From the NCBI RefSeq assembly GCF_045679555.1, contig NC_092100.1, positions 34,101,106-34,165,105 of the forward strand: a stretch of 64,000 nt of DNA, given 5' to 3'. The notes below the pieces were generated by a model that saw only the letters and a program-made list of their open reading frames with translations, ran no database searches and had not been told where the DNA came from. Source of the stretch: Salvelinus alpinus (lineage: Eukaryota; Chordata; Actinopteri; Salmoniformes; Salmonidae). Each line of letters begins with the position of its first letter. The first letter of the stretch is position 1. Below, in pieces: positions 30,720 to 42,200 of this stretch. The position numbers and the translations under genes are program-made.

Positions 30720-31292
30720 TTGGGTGGTTACGTATTACTCGCAGTCGGCATTCCAATTCATCCCAAAGGTGTTCGATGGGGTTGAGGTCAGGGCTCTGTG
30801 TAGGCCTGTCAAGTTCTTCCACACCGATCTCAACAAATCATTTCTGTATGGACCTTGCTTTATGTAAGGGAGTTTTCATTGTCATGCTGAAACAGGAAAG
30901 GGCCTTCCACAAACTGTTGCCACAAAGTTGGAAGCACAGAATTGTCTAGAAAGTCATTGTATACTGTAGCATTAAGATTTCCCTTCACTGGAACTAAGGT
31001 GCCTAGCCCGAACCATGAAAAACAGCCCAATACCATTATCCCTCCTCCACCAAACTTTATAGTTTGCACTATGCATTGGGGCAGGTAGCGTTCTCCTGGC
31101 ATCATCCAAACCCAGATTTGTTTGTCAGACTGCCCGATGGTGAAGTGTGATTCATCACTCCAGAGAAGTCCAATTGTGGCGAGCTTTACACCACTCCAGC
31201 CGACGCTTGTCATTGCACATGGTGATCTTAGGCTTGTGTGCGGCTGCTCGGCCATGGAAACCCGTTTCATGAAGCTCCCGACGAACAGTTCT
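30720..31292 (-). mobile_element. Tc1-like fragment joined to a LINE fragment
   Basis: The minus strand encodes the catalytic half of a Tc1 transposase of the same family as 41,358-42,354: [12 protein letters not shown] (Asp), [25 protein letters not shown] (Asp) and, after frame changes, [16 protein letters not shown] (Glu). The terminal repeats are not seen. It abuts LINE sequence at about 31,292. Confidence 0.8.
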
Positions 31293-31795
31293 TGTAACCA
31301 GACACCTAGGTATTTGTAGTTGTCCACATATTCTAAGTTAGAACCGTCCAGAGTAGTGATGCTGGACGGACGGGCAGGTGCGGGCAGCGATCGGTTGAAG
31401 AGCATGCATTTAGTTTTACTTGCATTTAAGAGCAGTTGGAGGACACGGAAGGAGAGTTGTATGGCATTTAAGCTCGTCTGGAGGTTAGTTAACACAGTGT
31501 CCAAAGAAGGGCCAGAAGTATACAGAATGGTATCGTCTGCATAGAGGTGGATCAGAGAATCACCAGCAGCAAGAGCAACATCATTGATGTATACAGAGAA
31601 GAGAGTCGGCCCGAGAATTGAACCCTGTGGCACCTCCAAAGAGACTGGCAGAGGTCCGGACAACATGCCCTCCGATTTGACACACTGAACTCTATCAGAG
31701 AAGTAGTTGGTGAACCAGGCGAGGCAGTCATTTGAGAAACCAAGGCTGTTGAGTCTGCCGATAAGAATGTGGCTATTCAATGACTCTATGTACAT
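31293..31795 (-). mobile_element. LINE reverse transcriptase fragment
   Basis: The fragment encodes the palm of the same RT as 60,520-61,926, including [23 protein letters not shown] and the catalytic YADDTILY intact. It lacks both the fingers and the C-terminus. The reading frame runs without a stop into the adjacent Tc1 fragment, producing one 311-codon chimeric ORF (31,795-30,860). Confidence 0.85.
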
Positions 31796-31799
31796 AGGG

Positions 31800-32225
31800 C
31801 AGCAGTCTCTAAGGTTCAGGCTAGAGAACGGGGTGGGAGCTGGCTAGAAACTGCGACTCAGTTCAGGGCAGGGTACTGGGCAGAGGCCGGCTAGTGGTGA
31901 CTATTTAATCGTCTGATGGCATTGAGAAAGAAGCTGTTTTTCAGTCTCTCGTTCCCAGCTTTGATGCACCTGTCCTAACCCCTTCATGGGGTGAACAGGC
32001 CGTGGCTCGGGTGGCTGAGGTCCTTGATGATCTTCTTGGCCTTCCTGTGACACCGGGTGCTGTAGATGTCCCGGGGGGCAGGCAGTGTGACACATTGAGC
32101 TGACCGCACCACCCTCTGAAAGCTCTGTGGTTGCGGTCGGTGCAATTAATTGTCGTACCAGGTGGTGATACAGCCCTACAGTATGCTCTCAATGGTGCAT
32201 CTGTAGAAGTTTGTGAGGGTCTTAA
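31800..32225 (-). mobile_element. Rex1-like LINE 3' fragment
   Basis: On the minus strand, in alternating frames, the text follows the C-terminal part of the Rex1-like family. The transcribed block includes 'tgtgacaccgggtgctgtag' and ends with a Rex1-like upstream piece near 32,200. It contains frameshifts throughout and no open reading frame. Confidence 0.65.
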
Positions 32226-33970
32226 GGGCCAACCCGAAATATCCCCCCTCACTCCTAACCCCCCCATGTCCCCTCATGTCAATGCCCCCCTCACTCCATT
32301 ATCATACGTTCCACATACACCCCTTCCCTCACAACCTCTCTCCTCAATCAATCTGTCCCACCCTATCCCTCCTAATATAAACACCTCCCTGCAGACACAA
32401 CAGTGGTTCAGGTCGAGAGGTCACTCTATATTGACACTACACCACTGTTAATGGTTAGCCAGAGAGACCCAGGGCAGGTACTATATGACGTTTTGTGTTA
32501 ATGGTTGATCAGGACAAGGTGTTATATAACACATAATTTGACTACTGGGTTACCTACACAAAGAGATATACAGGCACAGTCTGTGGAAAATGGAGAGTTT
32601 CATAGTAAGTATTTGTGTTTACCTACTTTGCCATGGTACACACTCCCTAGAGCCAGAAGGTCAGTGGTGTCGTTTTACTTGACATGGCAAGGTACACTTT
32701 ATAAGGACACATTTTGTTTCCCAAATCCCTTATAGCGTGAAGATCATTGGTTGAATATTGACATTCAAAGTATTGTGAACCTCAGCTCCAAGGTCAAGCA
32801 AGCCTGACAGAAAACTCTTAGGAAGGCCCATATTATGCAATCTAGGGTGATGGAACCCATATCCTCAATCCTGCATCTGAACTCCTGCCATTTGGAAAGC
32901 TCTTCTGTTGCCCCCATTGTAAGACTAACAGGAGGAAATGTCTTTTGCTGTAGCCATTAGACTGGTCAATGAACTAAGAAAAACATGAAATCTGCCCTGC
33001 ACCAGCTAAGCACTTAACCCAGACATTAAACACATAATGTATTGTTTGAACTTTCTATAAAATAAAATAGCATTCTTTACAGTTATTATACAATATTGAA
33101 GTATATTCTCCATGGAAATCCAACAAAACATTTTTGCATGGAAACCAAATGTATGCAAATGGAGGTTAATTTGCGTTATTGATAACGTATCATAAAGTAA
33201 ATAGTCATCCACATTGGAGCCCAAGGCAGAAAGACCCGGACGCTCTGGGAGAGAGTCGTAGCTTTTCCTAGTAACACCTCGACATTGATAAAAACTATTT
33301 TGTTGTGTTGACATTCTTCTTTTCTCTATTTTCACCTCAATGTTTAGATGACAATTGTGCACCTCTTCCATGTTTATTTACTGTTAAAAGTAATCCATGT
33401 AACAATTGAGCTATACTTTCGATTTCTTAGATAGCTATTTCAATTCTGCTCTCTCTCACTAACTTTAGAGCCATGGAGTAGAGACAATTTATCTACAAGT
33501 TGATTGGTAAGTCTCGTAATTATTTATTAACCCCTCTTCCTCCTGTTTCAAATAACTCATGTCCAATACTGTTATTTGATGCTGTGTCTGAAATCTATGA
33601 ATCTTTTAACATCTGTACTTCCTGTATGTGTTTGTACTTCCTGTGTGTCTCTGGCCCACAGGTGCTGAGACAGGGGTGAAAATAGTGAATTTCTACAGCA
33701 CCTACAGAGACAAAAGCCATAGTTAGGTCCTGTGCCTTTTCACTTTTCAGCAGGCTGTACTCTGATTTGAGATCAGTCCACAGTTGCGTGCTTAACTTGT
33801 CAGCGCATGTCTGCCGTTGACATGGATCATCTATGCCAAAGTTCTAGTTGCATGTGATTATGTTATCTGTGAATCAGGTCATTAGTGAATACTGTGCATG
33901 CTTTTTAAATAAAGTGAGTTATACTATTTTAATTATTAATTACATCAATAGAAGTTAATTGTATTTTTTG
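32226..33970. other. Intergenic stretch without recognised features
   Basis: A C-rich start (32,240-32,400) leads to A/T-rich sequence. A 121-codon ORF on the minus strand (33,371-33,006) shows no domain or composition that supports a gene. No repeat ends are visible. Confidence 0.45.
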
Positions 33971-33973
33971 TTA

Positions 33974-36312
33974 CAGTTCTTTCCAATTGCTAACACACTA
34001 AAATGACATGCACAGCACAATTATTTAAACTGACACACAGAGAGCAAAACCTCTTCTCAAGTCTCCAAAAGTCTAAACACATTTTCTGCTTTACACACAT
34101 TTTGCAATTCAAAATGGCACTTTTTAAATGCACTGCACACGGTTCTCTGCATAAGACACAACAATCTGACATAAAGTCACATGTTTGCCATTTCAAAACA
34201 CTGCCATTCAAAATGACACTACATGAGCTAATTGGCCAATACATGTGCCACCTGGCCAAACACCTCAATGGTTAATTGTTACCACTTCAATCAAGAAGTA
34301 AGCACTATGAAAAGACCACAGGTGAGTACTTTTTGTTTTACAACAACAATGGAAGCCGTTGCAGAGAGAGGAAGAGGAAGAGGGAGGGTAAGAATGAGAG
34401 GGGGAGGAAGAGTGAGAGGTAGGGGTAGAGCTGGTAGAGGAGTTCATGGCCAAAGAAGACAACATCTTTCAAAAGAAATCAGAGCAACCTTAGTTGATCA
34501 TGTCATCAACCATGGGTTGACAATGCGAGAGGCTGGACAGAGAGTGCAGCCCAACTTGAGCCGTTTAACTGTCGCCTGTATCATCCGGACATTTAGACTG
34601 GAGTACAGGTATGTAACCAAAATTTCTTTCACACTATGTAGTACACCCCATGTCATAGTGTATCAGTTGGGTGACACCTGTTTACTTCATGAATGGCTGA
34701 TGTCATACACTAACTGCACAAATCTCCTGTAGAATTTATTCTACTGTGGGGGAAATATCTTTAGGCTGCATTGTCCAAGCCATATATTTTTGTTTTTTTG
34801 TTTTTCTAAAGGACTGAGAGACGTAACCATGGTGGAGGAAGGGGCCAAATGTTCACCGGGGTACAGGAAGCTGCCATTGTAAACTTGGTTTTGGAAAATA
34901 ATAAAATCAGATTACGAGAAATTCAAAGCCACATCATCCAAGACAACACCATATTCAACAACATTCAACGAGTCAGTCTGTCCACATTGGCTCGCATTCT
35001 CAAGTGAAACCAAATCAGAATGAAACAACTTTATAAGGTGCCGTTTGAGAGAAACTCTCAAAGAAACAAAGAGGTCAGACGAGCATATGTGGATGTAAGT
35101 ACAATATTGACTGCAGTACACTACACGCAACATTGTTTCCCAGTGTACTGGATAACACCATATTGACTGCTTTTGTTCTTTGTTTTCAGGGAGTACTGGA
35201 AATGGATGCTCATGCAATCCCACATGAGTTCATCTTTATAGATGAGGCTGGATTCAACCTGGCAAAGACCAGAAGAAGGGGGAGAAACGTCATTGGCCAC
35301 AGAGCCATTATAGATGTTCCTGGCCAACGTGGCGGGAACATCACAATGGCCGCTGCCATCTCCAATACGCATGGTGTCCTCCACCGTCATGCCAACCTTG
35401 GACCATACAACACAGCCTATATTCTCACATTTCTGGACAGTCTCCACAACATTCTCATACCACCAGAGCGTATGAATGATGCAGACCATCAAAGAACCCG
35501 GTACGTTGTAGTATAGGACAACGTGAGCTTTCATCGTGCAGCCCCAGTCCAAAACTGGTTTGCTGACCACCCACCATTTCTCATGCAATACCTCCCACCA
35601 TACTCACCATTTCTGAACCCCATAGAAGAGTTATTTTCGGCATGGCGGTGGAAGGTATACGACCGGCAGCCCTTTGTGCGCATGCCTCTTGTGCAGGCTA
35701 TGGGAGAGGCATGTGATGAGATTGATGTGGGTGCGATTCAGGGATGGATAAGGCACTCAAGGCACTTCTTCCCTCGATGTCTGGCAAGGGAAGATATTGC
35801 CTGTGATGTGGACGAGGCGTTGTGGCCAGACCCAGCTGTGCGGCAAGATGCTGCCTAATTATTTTTCTTGCCCGCAATTTTCTTTTTCAGTTTACTGTTT
35901 TTTTGTGAGCATATTTTTGTTCAGTCCAATGTAAATATATATGCTGTGCATATGTTGCACTGACTTGTTTGGTGAAAAATAAATAAATATTTCTGTGCAT
36001 CTGAAGAATTTTCTAGAATTTGAACTATTTTAGTATTATGGCAAAGCATACTAAAGATGAGAGTGCTTTTCATTATGCCCAACAGTGTGTAGTTGGTTAG
36101 ACAAAAATCTGGTAATATGAATGAAGTGTGTGCCATTTCGTGCAAACCTTTGATTTTGATAATGCTATATGTAGTTTTGGTTGCAGTGCTTCATTTTGCA
36201 GGATATATGAGGTATTTTGCAGTTTGGGTGTGTGGTTTTGTGAATTGTGTTAAGTATTTTGATAAAACCAGCCTAATTTGCAAAATTGTGTTTTAGCAAT
36301 TGGGAAAAACTG
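33974..36312 (+). mobile_element. IS630/Tc1-mariner element with an intron-containing DD35E transposase
   Basis: The ends are inverted copies of about 26 bp: cagttctttccaattgctaa on the left and, as complement, cagtttttcccaattgctaa on the right. TA flanks both sides (33,972-33,973 and 36,313-36,314). At 2,339 bp it is longer than the Tc1 elements around it. Inside is one transposase gene with two typical GT-AG introns. Subterminal regions (33,990-34,340 and 35,900-36,290) are A/T-rich with 'attttgca' and 'tgtgttta' motifs. It is an intergenic insertion complete at both ends. Confidence 0.88.
34349..35858 (+). pseudogene. Spliced DD35E transposase (IS630-Tc1-mariner superfamily), two nonsense codons
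   Basis: The enzyme would excise and insert the surrounding element. Exons 34,349-34,608, 34,812-35,094 and 35,190-35,858 join in frame to about 403 codons. The N-terminus (residues 5-36) is a run of Arg and Gly, like an RGG box. Next come helix-turn-helix regions (HGLTMREAGQRVQPNLSR; KIRLREIQSHII). The catalytic core keeps IDEAGFN (Asp), a Gly-rich RGGNITMAAAIS segment, DNVSFHR (Asp) and PPYSPFLNPIEELF (Glu), with 35 residues between the last two. TGA at 35,005-35,007 (LK*NQ) and TAG at 35,514-35,516 (VVV*DN) each look like a single base change. Otherwise it is well kept, so loss was recent or the copies nearby in the genome are active. It is clearly unlike the DD34E Tc1 elements elsewhere in the window. 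Confidence 0.82.
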
Positions 36313-36429
36313 TAATGGAGAAACTCATTGTTGAGGAATGTGTTTGCTTCTTAAATTGCTTATAGAAAAATTGCTTGTAGTATTATATGTTTTTATTACA
36401 TTGTATGCTTGAATGTTGTACACTGTATC

Positions 36430-36515
36430 AATTGTGTTCATGCAGGGCTCCCATGAAAAAGAGACCTTGGTCTCAATGGGACTTTCTGCTAAAATAAAGG
36501 TTAAATAAATGTAAT
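36430..36515. repeat. LINE-type 3' tail fragment
   Basis: The block 'gggctcccatgaaaaagaga...tctcaatgggac' with a 'aaataaaggttaaataaat' end is a common teleost LINE tail. Nothing else of that element is present. Confidence 0.6.
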
Positions 36516-36519
36516 AAAA

Positions 36520-37089
<570 letters not shown>

Positions 37090-37504
37090 AGAGTTAGTTC
37101 ACAGTTCTGCTGGCAGTGAATTATTTTGAATAAGAGCTATGTTCTGACTCATTACTGAAGTATTTTCTGGTTAATGTGTCTTAATATGGTGTAGCTTAGA
37201 TGGGAAGACCTGTGTTTTATTCCCAGGCTTATATCAGTCCTTAGTAGTCATATATCATTGTCTTACCCAACTTAGTTGAGGTAGGTAATGCACTTATTGT
37301 AGCTCTGCATAACTAAATAACTCAAATGTGAATACATTTTGCTTGTATATTTCATGCATTCAATTGGGGGAGATTAAAAATGGAGGAAATGGTATCCAGA
37401 TCAATATCCTAAATACAGACCATCTATTCTAAAACTCCCCCACATGATTGGAGAAGTAATCTCAGCCAACCAACCACTGCCCATAGGGTGGTTCTGACAA
37501 GCTA

Positions 37505-38301
37505 CAATGAGCTACAAATGTTTTGGGACAGTGACACATTTATTTATTTTTTGGCTCTGTACTCCAGCACTTTGGATTTGAAATGATACGATCACTATAA
37601 GAACAGAATATATTTCTAAACACTTTTACATTAATGTAGATGCTACGATGATTACGGCTAATCCTGAATGAATCGTGAATAATGATGTGAGAAAGTTACA
37701 GACACAAAAATTATACCCCCACCCAAAATGCTAACATCCCCTACTATTGTAATAGGGTTAGCATGTCTTGGGGGTATGATATTTGTGCATCTGTAACTTT
37801 TTCACTCATCATTATTCACGATTCATTCAGGATGATCCTTAATCATGGTAGCATCTACATTAATGTAGAGGTGTTTAGAAATATATTATATTCTTATTTA
37901 CAAGAAAAGTGACTCCAAAATGATACAATACATTATTTACCATTCATTTCTGTTGGGCACAAAATGATCTGAAACACAACCAGAACAAACAGCAAATTCA
38001 TCCAACAAATTTGTAGAGCCACTAGGAATATTGGACCAAATACTAAACCTTTGACTACTTTAATACACATATAAGTGAATTTGTCCCAATACTTTTGGTC
38101 CCCTAAAATGTGGGTACTATGTACAAAAAGTGCTGTAATTTCTAAACAGTTCACCCGATATTGATGAAAATACACTCAAATTAAAGCTGACAGTCTGCAC
38201 TTTAACCTCACAGTCATTGTACCAAATCCAAAGTGCTGGAGTACAGAGCCAAAACAACAAAAAATGTGTCACTGTCCCAAAACTTTTGGAGCTCACTGTA
38301 T
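37505..38301. mobile_element. Palindromic MITE with Tc1-like ends
   Basis: The outer ends are inverted: tgttttgggacagtgacaca at 37,518 and tgtgtcactgtcccaaaact ending near 38,288, with 'gctctgtactccagcacttt' also mirrored. The centre is a second, large inverted repeat (about 37,606-37,735 against 37,745-37,892), where 'cattaatgtagatgctac' mirrors 'gtagcatctacattaatg'. No coding sequence. A non-autonomous fold-back-type element. Confidence 0.8.
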
Positions 38302-38329
38302 ACAGTATGTATATTGTTTGTACATTTGG

Positions 38330-39254
38330 TTGTTTATTGGTTGTATATTGCTTGGTTGTATTAGTCAGGGTTTCAAGAGGGATTTTCTTGCCTGCGTAGT
38401 GGTGTGACAGACCATTACAGGAAGCCTCATAAAACCATGCTGTCTCAGCAGAGTGTTCAACCGAAACCACGGCCAACTCACTCTGATCCTCATCTACCAC
38501 AGCCACATGGTTCACTCACCATCAACTCACCCCAGTCACCAAGAGCTGCATTCTTTAATATATTCAACAACAAAGCAAAACAAAATCAATCAAAACAAAA
38601 CAACAACACAATGATACAAGGCATCCTTCATCATTATCATCCAGTGCTAACGTAACACAATTCTCCATCAACTATCCTCTCTATACAAAATACAAAATAC
38701 AAAATCAACAAATGGAGAGAAAAAACCTTTAGGGAAAAAACGTTTTGGGGAAAAATACACAGTGAGGTTTGTCATGAAAGAAATAAGAAATATACACTAT
38801 ATGGCCTGTCTCCGGCCTTGGAGACAGTATTTGTTAAAGCAGGCCCACTTTAAGGACACACTCCATAAATTCTCTTTTCCCTGTGGCAGAAACATGAAAT
38901 ACAAACATAATTAACTTAAAACAAAACATCAGTGTGTTCCTGTTCCTCTTCTTTTTTGGTTGTCATACTTGTGGTTTGCATACCAGATTGTCACCTTCAA
39001 AAAAGTGTCAGTGTGCACTTTTTAACGGTGATCGAAGTTACGGATGATGCCTTTAACTCGTAGATCCAGTGCAACAGGATAGTCAAAGTTTCAGAGATAC
39101 CAGAGAGAGTGTCTAGGTTAGAGGTTGGGGTCCAATCTATTTTCCTTCATAGTAAATGTGTCAAGGGATACTGATTGTTTTTCTATCACAAATGTTCTCT
39201 CCTTCCTCCACCACATCCTCCTTTCTGTTCCCTTCCTCCTATCCTCATTCTCTC
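38330..39254 (-). other. Probable 3' UTR of neto2
   Basis: Downstream of the neto2 stop (39,255-39,257) there is no other coding sequence. An AATAAA on the minus strand lies at about 38,336-38,331, just before the MITE. It is a candidate polyA signal; the true end is not proven. Confidence 0.4.
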
Positions 39255-42200
39255 TCAGAAGTCCATGGACATCGATCTCTGCTGAGACATCTCACAGATG
39301 GATCTCATGCTCATCCCTCTGCGTACATACACATCACACCTCCCTCCTTCCACCTCCTCTTCTCCCTCCTCTTCCATTACCCTATCCTCCCTCCCCCTTA
39401 CCCGGTCCACCAGGCCCTCGCCTCCCACCAGTCCTACCTGTTTCATACTAGGCCAGCTCTTCTTCCTCAGGCTGCTGTTGACGCCTCTCAGAGAGGGTAG
39501 GGAGCCTGGCTGACCCTGGGTGAACTTGCCCCGGAAGGGGGGCAGCTCCATGGATCCTATGCCCACAGAAGAAGCACGTCGGCTGAGGTTGGCGGAGGCC
39601 TGGGAGCCACAGTGGTGCTCATGGATGCAGCGTGAAGTGGTGGAGGAACGTCTCAGAGCGTTGAGAGACTGGAGTTCTTCTGGTAGGTCGATGTCCGTAG
39701 ACAACTCCTTAGGATGACAAAGATAATGATAACCATCTTCATACAGTGATCATCGTCATCATCCTCCTTACCACCGTCATCATCGTCATCATCACTACTT
39801 TATAAACTAAGTGAAGTAAAGCAAAGTAAAATACAGGACTAAAACATCAGTAGCATAATAAACTACACTGAACAAAAATATAAACCCAACATGTAGCTGA
39901 AATAAAAAATCCAAGAAATGCTCCAAAAGTACAAAAAGCTTATTTCTCTCAAATTTTGTGCAGACATTCATTTACATTCCTATTAGTGAGCATTTCTCTT
40001 TTGCCAATATAATCTGTCAAGAAGCTGATTAAACAGCATGATCATTGCAATTGGTATGCTGACTGCAGGAATGTCCAGCAGAGCTTTTACCAGACAATTG
40101 AATGTTAATTTCTCTACCATAAGCTGCCTCCAACGTCGTTTTAGAGAATTTGGCGGTACGTCCAACCGGCCTCACAACCGCAGACCACGTGCTTCTTCAC
40201 CTGCGGGATCATCTGAGGGGAGGTGGGGGGTGGGGGATGCTGAGGAGTATTTCTGTCTGTAATAAAGCCCTTTTGTGGGGAAAAACTCATTCTGATTGGC
40301 AGAGCCTTGCTCCCCAGTGGGTGGGCCTATGCCCTTCCAGGCCCACTCATGGCTGCACCCCTGCCTAGTCATGAAATCCATAGATTTAATTTATTTCAAT
40401 TGACTGATTTCCTTATATGAACTGTAACTCAGAAAAATCATTGACATTTTTGCATGTTGCGTTTTATATTTTGGTTTGGTATATATCATTAAGTCTAGAT
40501 GTTAAACCCACCTTCTCTCTGAGTGAGAAGAGTTCGTAGTGCGGAGGTTCAAACACTTCCTTGAAGTCAGCTCCATTGAAAAGGGCACTCTTCCGCGCCA
40601 CCACCTGTTAACATACAAGGGTTAGGATCCCACAAGCGTGATAGACGCTTTATTTCTCTCGACGACCCAGACCCATGCCACTCGTAAAATAGTAACGTGC
40701 TTCATTTTACGAATTTTGTTCATTCACACACAGACGATTGACTGTCAAACATAATTTGTAATATTTGTCAACATTTGGTTGCTTACACACCTTCTTGCGT
40801 GGCTGTTTGACCTGCACCAGTATGGAGATGATGAGGAGGAGGAGGACGAGTCCTGTAGACACACCTATAATTGTCCCATGGGTCTTAGTAATGTGATGGA
40901 ATATACCTTTAGGCTTCTTCTCTACAGAGAGACAGAGAACGAGAGACTTAGGGTTCCAAAATTCCGATAACTTTTGCAAAATTCTTAGAAAACCTGGTGG
41001 AAGGATTCTGGATTTCCTGCTCATTCCCTACCGATTCCGGGAATCGTCCAACAAAAATGTGTTTTTCCTCTTGATGTGAAATATGAAGATGATATTATGA
41101 AAATATAATACAGTATAACATAACATGTGTCTCACCTTTACAGTTGCTCTCGTCCCAGGGAAAGACACAGTTCTGCACCCCGTTACACACCAGAGAGTTG
41201 TTGATGCACATGCTACTGTGACAGAAGAACATGTCGCCTGAACATGGGGCTGCAACACACACACGCACGCACACAGCACACACACACAAATCATTTTTTA
41301 TTTCATCGATATGATGAGCCATTATGTTAGTTGTAACCTATACTAGCACAGTTATGCTACACTACATGACCAAAAGTATGTGGACGCCTGCTCGTCGAAC
41401 ATCTAATTCCAAAATCATTGGCATTCAAGTTCTTCCATACTGATCTCGACAAACCATTTCTGCATGGACCTTGCTTTGTGCACAGGGGCATTGTCTGTCA
41501 TGCTGAAACAGGAAAGGGCTTTCCTCAAACTGTTGCCACAAAGTTGGAAGCACAGAATCGTCTAGAATGTCATTGTATGCTGTTGCGTTAAGATTTCCCT
41601 TCACTGGAACTAAGGTGCCTAGCCCGAACCATGAAAAACAGCCCCAGACCATTATTCCTCCTCCACCAAACTTTACAGTTGGCACTATGGATTGGAGCAG
41701 GTATAGTTCTCCTGTTCTCCTGCCATCCGCCAAACCCAGATTAGTCCGTTGGACTGGCAGATGGTTGAGTGTGATTCATCACTCCAGAACGCTTTTCCAC
41801 TGCTCCAGAGTCCAATGGCGGCAAGAGTTACACGACTCCAGCCGATGCTTGGCATAGCAGATGATGATCTTAGGCTTGTGTGTGGCTGCTTGGCCACGGA
41901 AACCCATTTCATGAAACTCCTAATGAACAGTTCTTGTGCCGACGTTGATTCCAGAGGCGGTTTGGAACTCGGTAGCGAGTGTTGCAACCGAGGACAGACA
42001 ATTTTTATGTGCTACGTGCTTCAGCACCCAGAAGTCCCGTTCTGTGAGCTTGTGTGGCCTACCACTTTGTGGCTGAGCAGTTGTTGCTTCTAGACATTTT
42101 CACTTCACAATAACAGCCCTTACAGTTGACCGGGGCAGCTCTAGCAGGGCATACATTTTACGAACTGACTTGTTGGACAGGTGGCATCCTATGACGGTGC

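Noticed and set aside
33006-33371. 121-codon minus-strand ORF
   Set aside because: No domain, no splice context and no composition typical of a gene; chance length in A/T-rich DNA.
34003-34275. 90-codon ORF at the left end of the IS630-like element
   Set aside because: It overlaps the terminal and subterminal repeat region and shows no transposase motif; the transposase start at 34,349 fits better.
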